8,612 nt of DNA, taken from DATAFF01 sp036265615. Its GTDB lineage: Bacteria > Pseudomonadota > Alphaproteobacteria > Rhizobiales > Aestuariivirgaceae. The notes beneath the pieces are model-generated. The model saw only the letters and a program-made list of their open reading frames with translations, was not told the DNA's origin and did no database searches. Both the position numbers and the translations under genes were made by a program. The stretch covers positions 1 through 8,612 of the forward strand of contig DATAOT010000157.1 of NCBI GenBank assembly GCA_036265615.1, given 5' to 3'. This document shows, in pieces, positions 1 through 6,518 of this stretch (within the stretch, counting starts at the first letter, position 1; each line of letters begins with the position of its first letter).

Positions 1-329
1 TTATGGCGCGGCCGGCCCACACGGCGCGCATTTCGCAAATCGTGGTTTGGTCTGAACCCCGGAACGAAATCTGCTGCCAGCTGAAAGAGCAACTCCAGAA
101 TAGAGTTCCGACCTTGTAGATCTACTCGATAAAGCTCAGCCAGAGCGACGAGTCTTTCCCATCTTTGTTGGGCCACGTACTCGTGCATTGCCTGATATAT
201 GGCCTTCTTGACGGGCTCGGGTACTCGATATGTGCGGATAGCAACAATTAGCTTATCCGGCTCGTCGTATGGCTGCGCGAGAATTCCTCTGAAAGTCTTG
301 GCTCCGATCTTCTTGACAGGTTTCGACAC
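1..329 (-). CDS. Hypothetical protein downstream of integrase, partial (C-terminus off the left edge)
   Basis: The frame is open from 329 to the left edge, giving at least 109 residues with no stop. I place the start at GTG 329-327, because GAGG (CCTC on the plus strand, 337-340) lies 7 nt upstream and the protein then begins VSKPVKKIGAKTFRG. The frame stays open further upstream into the integrase region, including an ATG at 479, but that stretch is out-of-frame overlap with integrase coding sequence. The visible protein is basic at its N-terminus. A helical middle follows (AIYQAMHEYVAQQRWERLVALAELY), then DLQGRNSILELLFQLAADF leading into VPGFR (about residues 89-93) and a basic end containing GRPRH (105-109). 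From memory, short proteins with a 'VPGF...GRPrkw' ending are common beside integrases in proteobacterial elements. That is recall, not a search. It lies 89 bp downstream of the integrase on the same strand, so it is probably element cargo. Function unknown. Confidence 0.72.
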   Translation of the reverse strand, partial: MSKPVKKIGAKTFRGILAQPYDEPDKLIVAIRTYRVPEPVKKAIYQAMHEYVAQQRWERLVALAELYRVDLQGRNSILELLFQLAADFVPGFRPNHDLRNARRVGRPRH

Positions 330-336
330 CGCAGTA

Positions 337-340
337 CCTC
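337..340 (-). promoter_or_regulatory. Shine-Dalgarno site that decides the GTG start of the left-edge gene
   Basis: The minus strand reads GAGG, then 7 nt (tactgcg), then GTG at 329-327. The spacing is ideal. This is the reason for preferring this GTG over the in-frame ATG at 479, which lies inside integrase coding sequence. Confidence 0.55.
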
Positions 341-418
341 GCGATTTTGCATCGAAGGGGACGGGGGGAGTAGCTGACGGTATTTCTATCCGCCGCCAAG
401 CCCTATTCTGCGCAACGC

Positions 419-1632
419 TCAGCCCGGCTGAACCAAGGTTATCACGTTCGGTGCCTTGGGCTCGCAGTAAGCCGCCCATGTATCCATGAGCTTGCGCCGC
501 TTCTCGAACAGATCGCCGCGTCGATAAGCGGCCTCGGTCTTGTTGCCTATGGCATGGGCCAGCGCCTGCTCACAGACCTCGTGGGGGAACGAGGTGGTTT
601 CACTCGCCCAATCCCGGAATGTCGAGCGGAAGCCGTGAACCGTGACCTCGTCTGCATTTATGCGCTGAAGCTGCCTTGCCATTGCCAAAGCGGACAGCGG
701 CCGGCCGGAAGCATTGCCCGGGAAGACGAAGTCGCTGGTCCGCATCTCCTGCAGCATGGTCAGGATAGCGACGCCTCGGTCCGACAAAGGCACCCGGTGC
801 TCCTTGCCTGCTTTCATGCGGTTTGCAGGAATCATCCAGACTGCCTTCTCGAGGTCGATCTCGTCCCAACGGGCACATCGCACCTCACCGGAGCGGCAGG
901 CCGTCAGAATGGCAAATTCCAAGGCCCGCGCTGCCAAGGACTGGCGCCCTCGAAGCTCGGCCATGAGCTCCGGAAGCCGCTCGTATGGAAGGGCCGCATG
1001 ATGGCGGCGTGCAAGCATCTGCGGCTTTGCAAACAGGTTCTGAAGGTGGCCCCGCCAACGCGCTGGGTTTTCACCGCTCCTGAAGCCGCGAACCGCCGCT
1101 GCATCGAGGACCTTTTCAATCCGACCGCGAAGGCGTCTTGCGGTCTCCGGCAATCGCTCCCAAACGGGCTGCAACACTTTTAGCAGCGTCTCAGTGTCGA
1201 TCTCGGATACCCTCATTCCCCAAATCTGCGCGCAGTGGGTGGTCAGGGTCTTCGTCCACTGCGCAATGTGCTTGTCGCTGCGCCAGCTCTTACGGTGCGC
1301 CTCAACATAGGCAACGGCGCACTCGCCGAAGCTGGGGACAACACGCTCGGACTGCATGCGAGCGTTACGCACTTCCAGAGGGTCGAGACCGGCGGCAGAG
1401 CCATCCGTGCTTCCGCTGCCAATTCTCGTGCCTTAGCGAGCGAAGTGCCTGCTTTAGAGGCTGAGCCGAGCCCCATCTCCCGCTGTTTCCCGGCGAAGCG
1501 GTACATGAAAACCCAGCGTCTGCCGCCATTGGCAGAGATCGACAGGTATAGATTGCCGCCGTCGGAGTAGCGCCCAGGCGCCTTCACTGTCTCGACGGCA
1601 CGCGCGGAAAGCTTATTTATGCTGCGCGCCAT
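419..1632 (-). pseudogene. P4-type tyrosine recombinase/integrase, broken by a 1-base frameshift
   Basis: Site-specific recombinase expected to integrate and excise a genomic island or prophage. The start is ATG 1632 (MARSINKLSARAVETVK) behind a G-rich stretch (GGGGATGGGG). The first frame gives 79 residues of the N-terminal arm-binding domain (DUF4102 type: YSDGGNLYLSI, RRWVFMYRF, GLGS) up to ARMAL. From 1396 the protein continues one base out of phase as AAGLDPLEVRNAR. One missing C on the plus strand next to 1396 (GGCGGCAG for GGCGGCCAG) explains the break. Repaired, it would be 404 residues, a normal length for this family. It has a core-binding helical region at about 98-185 and a catalytic domain with Arg247 (TACRSGEV), Lys274 (MKAGKEHRVPLS), His333 and Arg336 (VHGFRSTF), His360 (LAHAIGN) and Tyr370 (AYRRGD). 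The whole catalytic set is intact, so the lesion is recent or a sequencing error. I see no slippery heptamer that would suggest programmed frameshifting. Confidence 0.9.
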
Positions 1633-1806
1633 GACCCCATCCCCATTTGCTGCCCTAGCATTTGCCCTAGCAGAAAATGTGGATTGGAACAAACGTGAAC
1701 GGACGCTTATGCACCGCCATGGAAAGAAACCTCGTGATTACTTGCGGATAACCAAACGGCAGTGGGCGACGATGGATGATGGAGAACAATAGGCTGGCGG
1801 AGAGAT
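1633..1806. other. Candidate junction between the integrated element and the autotransporter gene
   Basis: This interval covers the spacer upstream of the integrase and the last 22 codons of the autotransporter reading frame. It is visibly less GC-rich than either the autotransporter barrel or the mutase gene. Integrases of this type usually sit at one end of their element, close to the attachment site. The barrel sequence stops looking like a barrel at 1806. I see no tRNA and no identifiable attachment core here, and the second end of the element is not in the window, so the boundary is only bracketed. Confidence 0.35.
1644..1672. repeat. Short direct repeat upstream of the integrase, candidate arm-type or regulatory site
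   Basis: TGCCCTAGCA occurs at 1651-1660 and again at 1663-1672, and CATTTGC occurs at 1644-1650 and 1659-1665. The unit is roughly CATTTGC-CCTAG, with three extra bases in the first copy. It lies 12-40 bp upstream of the integrase ATG. P4-like and lambda-like integrases bind short direct repeats through their N-terminal domain, often near the int gene, so this is a plausible arm-type or autoregulatory site. The assignment is inferred from position and repetition only. A TTG-initiated upstream extension of the integrase would translate the repeat as ARANARAA, which I take as non-coding. Confidence 0.4.
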
Positions 1807-4800
1807 TGCTGCCATCACCTGCACGCCGCCCCCTGCCATGCCCCAGCTCCCGAGACCGCTGGGCGCCGCCGGATAATCGTAAACCCAGGCCCGGTCATCG
1901 CCGGTGAACTCATGCACCAGATAAGCCTCGACATAGGGCTCGACCGCGAGGCTGCCGACCGTCTCGAGGAGTCCCATGCGCAAACCGGCCCGGCCGCGCA
2001 GGCTGTCGCCATCGTCGAAGGCAACGGGAGCCGAGCCGACCCAGCCGTCGTCGATTCTGCTCGACACATAGGCGAGCTGCCCCAGCGGGTTGACGAACAG
2101 GCCGCTGCCCAAATCGAATTTGTAGCCCAGTTCGAAGCTGCCGCCGATCGCCGTGGCGTCGAAGTCAGTGGTGAGCGGCCCCTGATCGAAGGTCACCGTG
2201 ACCAGATCGGTCTTGAACAGAAGGTCGGCGTGGAAGCCGCCATTGAGATAGGTGAGATAAGCGCCGAGCGTATTTCCCTCATAGGAAGCGTTGTCGGGCG
2301 CGCCTTTGAAGTCGAGGTCGGAGCGAACAAAACCGCCAAGGAGACCGGCAATGACGCTGTCGCCGCCCAACGGTCCGGGAATGACACCGTCAAGTCCGCC
2401 CTGGAAACCTTCGATGTCCTGGCGGAAGTCGACGCTCACGGTCGTGTCGTACCGCGCCTGCTCGCCATAGCCGCGCAGCCATAGGCCACCCTGCATGCGC
2501 GGCAGCGGTGGAGCCCCGGGGAAATCCGCTGCCGGTTGAAGCTCCGGCATCGCGGCAAGCGTCACCAGGTCACCCATGCGCTGGTGCCAGGCGCTCACGC
2601 CGGCGTACCAGAGATTCTGCAGACCGGTCATCAGCACGGGAAGCTCGTCGATCTTCTTTTGATTGGGGCCCGATTGATAGAGCTCCCAGAAGGTGCTGCC
2701 GTCATCGTCGGGCCTGAGATCGTAATACAAGAAGCCCACGGGAATGGGACCGTTCTCGAGCGCGAACTCATTGCCCGTCGGCACGCTGCCCTGGTCGATG
2801 ATGAAGATGTTGTCGGCCCCGCGTACCCCCGGGAGCTTCGAGGTGTTGCTCACCCGCACCAAGGTGCGGCCGCTCACCACCCCCGACAAGGTCAGAAGAT
2901 CGGCCGGCGACCCGGTGCCGGCAAGCTCGGCGTCGAGCGCAAGCACGCCGCCGCCATGGAAGGCGGTGAGGGATGGGAAGCTCAGCCGATCGCCGGCCTT
3001 GCCGTCCATCATGGTGATGAGGCCGTTCGGCCCGTTGGCGAAGCTTTCGAGCCCGAGAAAGGCGACATGGTCGGCACCCCCGGAGTCGGCAAGGCGCAAG
3101 GTTCCGTTGTTGAGGAGGCTGTCGAGGCCGGTGCCGAAGTCGCTGTCGCCGCGAGCGGTGAACACACCCTGATTGTCGAGGTCGTCCTCACCGTCGTTCA
3201 AATTCACGAATCCGTTCACGGCGCCGAGATTGACGATGCTCAGCGGGCCGCTGCCGGCGCCGTTGAAGATCGCCTGGTCGTTCATGGACTGGATCGTGCC
3301 GCGGTTGTTGAGGATCGCCTCGGAGGCGCCGTTCAGGCCGACGCCGAACCCCGTGCCGTTGCCGCCGGTGACGGTGGTGCCCGATCCGACGATCACGCGG
3401 GCAGGACCGAAGGAGGAGGAGGCATAGAGCCCCGCCGAATTCGTCCCGGTGACCGTGACGTCGCCGGCGCTGTCGATCAGCGCCGTCCCCGACGCTGCAC
3501 CGCGCATGGTCGCCATGGCCAGGATGCCGGTCGAGAAGTCGCCGGCAAGCTGGATAGCACCGCCATTTGTAATCTCAGCGTTGACACCGGTCGCGGCGAT
3601 TCCCTTGGCGTAGTCGCCGGCGATCGAAACGGCGCCGGCGTTTTGCACCGCCGCATCCCCGGAGAGAGAGCTCGCGGCGAGGCCCGTGGGCGCCCCCCCG
3701 GTCACGGTGACACGGCCGCTGTTGGTCAGGGAGACATTGCCGCTCCCGAAAGAATAGAGCGAGACACCTGCCGCGTTGCCGCCTGCCATATCGATGTCGC
3801 CATCATTGCGGACGTCGAGCACGAAACTGTCATAGGCTCTGGCGTCAATCCCGCGATTGTTGAGGCCCCGGCTTGTCAGCAGGCCTTCGGAATTGATCCG
3901 GGCCTGGCCAGCGCCGCGACCAATCAGACGCAGGCCGCTCGAATTGTCTCCGAGATTGGTAATGTCGGCGCTGCTGTTCAGTGTCGTATGGCCGTTCACG
4001 GCCGTGATCAGTATGCCGTGCGCGCCGCTGCCATGCGTGGTGATCTTGTTCTTGATCGTGATTTCCGGATCGGCGGGCGAGGTGATCATGGCGAGGATCC
4101 CGGTCGACCCCGCTCCGTTCGTCTCCAGATCCGCGTTGCTGTAGAATGTGAGCGGCCCGGTGACGTTGACGGCGATCCCCGGCGCGTTGTCGCCCGACGT
4201 CGTGATATTGGCGAGGTTTGTGAAATCCAGCGACCCCGCATCGACCCGGGCGTAAATGCCGGCCGCACCGCTGCCGGCCGTGGTGATGGCGGCCTCGTTG
4301 CGCAGGTGCGCATCGCCATAGACGGCCCAGAGTTGAATGCCGGTCGCGTAATTGCCCAAGGTGCCGACGCCGCCCTTGGCAGTGAGATCCAGCAGCGATC
4401 CGGTGCCGATCACCTCGATGCCGGTGCTGCCGGCGCCTTCGGTTCGCAGTTTTCCCTCGCTCGTGACCGAGACCTCGCCGGCGGTTGGACGCAACCCATT
4501 GTGGACGAGGATCGCATCCGCATAGTCCCCATGGGTGGTGATGTCGGTCGCGCTCACCACGACGACGTCGCCCTCGGACTGGGCATAGATGCCGGCCGAA
4601 CCGGCGCCCCAGGTCGAAATCGTTTTTCCGGCGTCGACTTCGGCCCTGGTCTTTCCTTGGGCGCGAATGCCATCGCTGCCCGCACCATGAGTCTCGATGC
4701 CGTTGGTGCTGCTGATCAGGACTTGGGAGTCGGACAGCGCCGAGAGGCCATGGGAACTGTCGCCCTGGGTGGTGACCTTGCCGCTGTTGTAAAGCGCAAT

Positions 4801-6345
4801 CGCGTCCGGGCCGTAGACCTTGATCCCGGTCGAGTACGGGCCTTTCGTCGCGACATCGCCGCTGTTGTGAATCACGGCGGCACCACCGGGCGTCACCAGA
4901 ATGCCATAGGCATACGCCCCGAAGGTGGAGATATTCGCGGCGTTGGTGATATCGGCGTCACCTCCTGAGATGACGTGAATGCCGGGGCTCCAATCGCCGT
5001 GGGTCTCCAAGCTGGCGCCGTTGTCGAGCGAGATGTTCCCGAACCCAGGGCTCGTGTCCTGGGTTTCAAGCTCGATGGCCGCAGAATCCGCCCCATGGGT
5101 GGTGATGGAACCCTTGTTCCGATTCTGAACCTCGAGATTGCCGTAGACGGCCCTGATCCAGATACCCGGGGAGGCATCGGCCCCAAAGGTGTCAATGCGG
5201 CCGCGATTGTCCAACTCAGTCTTTGTCGCTTCGGTTTCGATTTCGATTCCGATGCTGTCATCGCTCGAGGTCGACAGATTCCCACCATTGCTGACTGAAA
5301 CGGTCCTGTCAGCAAGGGGACCGGTCACGACCTGAATGGCCGAAGATCGATGGCCGACGGTGGTGATGTCGCCCGTGTTGTCGATCAAGACTGCAGAATC
5401 GGAGGAGTAGGCGAATAGACCGGTCCCAACATCACCATAGGTCGTGATGGCACCGCTGTTGTATAAGTTGAGCGAATCGAAAGAACGGACGGCTATTCCG
5501 CCGCCCGAATAGAGTCCGTGTGCAACAATGTCGCCGCTGTTGTGGATGACAGCGCGGCCATACGACCGCACATAGATTCCTCGTGACTGGCTGCCATTGA
5601 GCGTGATCGCCCCCGAATTTGTCACATCGGCAGCGCCGGTCGATCGCACAGAGATGCCGCGGCTGCCGTCCGCAAAAGTCGACAACGTTCCATAATTGAC
5701 GACGGAAGCGTCGCCGGTTGTCGTCCCAGAAAAAAAGGTTCTGGCATAGATCGCGTTCGAGTTCGGTCCGTGGACCGCAATCTCGCCGCTGTTGATGACC
5801 GACGCTCCTAAGTCTCCCCGCGCAAAGACACCATGCGAGCCGTCGCCATCGGTTGAGACATTCGCCTGGTTATGAATGCTCGCCTGGGCGCCCGAGCTGG
5901 CCAGTATGCCGTGGCTGCCATTCCCCCCGGCGACGATATTCCCGATGAAGTCGATGTTCACGTTACCATCGGCGGAGGCAAAGATCGCGGCAGGATCGGC
6001 GCCCTGGGTGGTGACTGTGTGGGGCGAAACATTCGCGTCAATGGTGACGGTTTGGATCGCTGTTCCGCTGTTCTCAACACCGATTCCAGGCGAGCGGCTT
6101 CCAGGCGAGCGGACTTGCGGCGTGATGTCCGTCAAGACATCGCGCACCGTCAGTGTCTCAACCCCCGTGTAGTATACGCCATCGGACAGGTCGCCGGTGC
6201 AGACCACTTCGGTGGTGCCCGTGCACTCCGCTCGGACCGGCGCGGCGCATGTCAGGGACAGGGCCGTCACCGCGGCGGAGGCGAAGAGTGCGGCGCGGAA
6301 GGCTGCCAGCGCCGCTCGTCGGTGCGGCATTGGAATGGTGCTCAT
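1738..6345 (-). CDS. Large repeat-rich type V autotransporter with C-terminal outer-membrane beta-barrel (3' end probably altered)
   Basis: Surface protein of 1535 residues. The start is ATG 6345, chosen because GGGGG sits 8 nt upstream and a signal peptide follows at once (RR at 9-10, Ala/Leu-rich core, cleavage after VRA at about 39). An in-frame TTG at 6399 would prepend 18 unlikely residues. The mature start holds Cys41 and Cys49, the disulfide-like pair seen in alphaproteobacterial autotransporters. Residues of about 111-1061 are around 34 imperfect repeats fitting a right-handed beta-helix passenger. A non-repetitive linker follows, then from about 1284 the barrel domain (GGLWLRGYGEQARYD...), with alternating strands such as LGAYLTYLNGGFHADLLF, FELGYKF and VEPYVEAYLVHEF. 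The barrel covers only about 250 residues. The last 22 (1514-1535) lack strand character, carry two cysteines (1520, 1529) and end in Lys instead of the usual terminal Phe. Export would be by Sec and insertion by the Bam complex. A likely role is adhesion or surface interaction, but the ligand is unknown. Confidence 0.9.
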   Translation of the reverse strand: MSTIPMPHRRAALAAFRAALFASAAVTALSLTCAAPVRAECTGTTEVVCTGDLSDGVYYTGVETLTVRDVLTDITPQVRSPGSRSPGIGVENSGTAIQTVTIDANVSPHTVTTQGADPAAIFASADGNVNIDFIGNIVAGGNGSHGILASSGAQASIHNQANVSTDGDGSHGVFARGDLGASVINSGEIAVHGPNSNAIYARTFFSGTTTGDASVVNYGTLSTFADGSRGISVRSTGAADVTNSGAITLNGSQSRGIYVRSYGRAVIHNSGDIVAHGLYSGGGIAVRSFDSLNLYNSGAITTYGDVGTGLFAYSSDSAVLIDNTGDITTVGHRSSAIQVVTGPLADRTVSVSNGGNLSTSSDDSIGIEIETEATKTELDNRGRIDTFGADASPGIWIRAVYGNLEVQNRNKGSITTHGADSAAIELETQDTSPGFGNISLDNGASLETHGDWSPGIHVISGGDADITNAANISTFGAYAYGILVTPGGAAVIHNSGDVATKGPYSTGIKVYGPDAIALYNSGKVTTQGDSSHGLSALSDSQVLISSTNGIETHGAGSDGIRAQGKTRAEVDAGKTISTWGAGSAGIYAQSEGDVVVVSATDITTHGDYADAILVHNGLRPTAGEVSVTSEGKLRTEGAGSTGIEVIGTGSLLDLTAKGGVGTLGNYATGIQLWAVYGDAHLRNEAAITTAGSGAAGIYARVDAGSLDFTNLANITTSGDNAPGIAVNVTGPLTFYSNADLETNGAGSTGILAMITSPADPEITIKNKITTHGSGAHGILITAVNGHTTLNSSADITNLGDNSSGLRLIGRGAGQARINSEGLLTSRGLNNRGIDARAYDSFVLDVRNDGDIDMAGGNAAGVSLYSFGSGNVSLTNSGRVTVTGGAPTGLAASSLSGDAAVQNAGAVSIAGDYAKGIAATGVNAEITNGGAIQLAGDFSTGILAMATMRGAASGTALIDSAGDVTVTGTNSAGLYASSSFGPARVIVGSGTTVTGGNGTGFGVGLNGASEAILNNRGTIQSMNDQAIFNGAGSGPLSIVNLGAVNGFVNLNDGEDDLDNQGVFTARGDSDFGTGLDSLLNNGTLRLADSGGADHVAFLGLESFANGPNGLITMMDGKAGDRLSFPSLTAFHGGGVLALDAELAGTGSPADLLTLSGVVSGRTLVRVSNTSKLPGVRGADNIFIIDQGSVPTGNEFALENGPIPVGFLYYDLRPDDDGSTFWELYQSGPNQKKIDELPVLMTGLQNLWYAGVSAWHQRMGDLVTLAAMPELQPAADFPGAPPLPRMQGGLWLRGYGEQARYDTTVSVDFRQDIEGFQGGLDGVIPGPLGGDSVIAGLLGGFVRSDLDFKGAPDNASYEGNTLGAYLTYLNGGFHADLLFKTDLVTVTFDQGPLTTDFDATAIGGSFELGYKFDLGSGLFVNPLGQLAYVSSRIDDGWVGSAPVAFDDGDSLRGRAGLRMGLLETVGSLAVEPYVEAYLVHEFTGDDRAWVYDYPAAPSGLGSWGMAGGGVQVMAAISPPAYCSPSSIVAHCRLVIRK
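3163..6015 (-). repeat. Coding tandem repeats of the autotransporter passenger (about 34 units of 25-32 residues)
   Basis: By eye the protein divides into about 34 units from VTTQGADPAAIF (residue 111) to VNGFVNLNDGE (1043). The consensus is roughly I-T-T-x-G-x-x-S-x-G-I-x-A, then a variable segment, then NSGD. Examples are ITTHGDYADAILV, ISTFGAYAYGILV and VSIAGDYAKGIAA. One unit of about 26 residues fits about one turn of a beta-helix. The copies have diverged at DNA level, so this is an old protein repeat and not a recent minisatellite. Regular units fade after about 1018, and a linker follows from about 1062. Between Cys49 and the abnormal tail I find no cysteine. Confidence 0.85.
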
Positions 6346-6518
6346 TGCAAAAACCCCCGGGATGGTTCGATCTTCAGCTGCAGTGTTATCTGCATGCAAT
6401 CTATAAGGGAACCCCGATTCGTCGCCTTTTGCGCGATCTGTTGCAAAAATGTCTCCTTTCGGTTGTACTCCCGACCCGCGCTCTTGCGTCCCGTCTTTTG
6501 CTGCTGCAGAACCCGGAA
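6346..6518. promoter_or_regulatory. Divergent intergenic region between autotransporter and mutase genes
   Basis: This 173-bp spacer must hold the promoters for both divergent genes. It is richer in A and T than the flanking genes. On the plus strand, TTGCAA (6441-6446) and TTGTAC (6463-6468) are 16 bp apart, a weak sigma70-like pair for the mutase. On the minus strand, TATAGA/GATAAC-like hexamers lie near 6380-6407 without a convincing -35 element. A perfect 8-bp palindrome TGCATGCA sits at 6391-6398 and could be an operator half or chance. No specific regulator can be assigned. Confidence 0.35.

Noticed and set aside
554..1183. 209-codon plus-strand frame inside the integrase
   Set aside because: It is opposite a clear integrase catalytic domain and has no domain features of its own.
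1385..1410. Programmed ribosomal frameshift in the integrase
   Set aside because: There is no slippery heptamer and no evident downstream structure. A single-base deletion is simpler.
1633..1692. Upstream TTG start at 1692 for the integrase
   Set aside because: It would add 20 residues translated from the direct repeat and spacer. ATG 1632 has a G-rich ribosome site and gives the standard family N-terminus.
1675..1700. T-loop-like TTCCAATC on the minus strand, suggesting a tRNA 3' end as attachment site
   Set aside because: The purine after TTC is missing, the flanks do not pair as a T-stem, and no acceptor or anticodon arm is present.
2536..4968. 810-codon open frame on the plus strand opposite the autotransporter
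   Set aside because: The minus-strand frame encodes a coherent signal peptide, repeats and barrel. The plus frame only mirrors the GC-rich repeats (recurring Gly/Arg/Asp strings), with no recognisable domain, no good ribosome site and no promoter. It is a by-product of repeat codon usage.
6228..6345. Lipoprotein signal (LSLTC) in the autotransporter leader
   Set aside because: The residue before Cys33 is Thr, not Gly, Ala or Ser, and a clean VRA cleavage site follows at 39.
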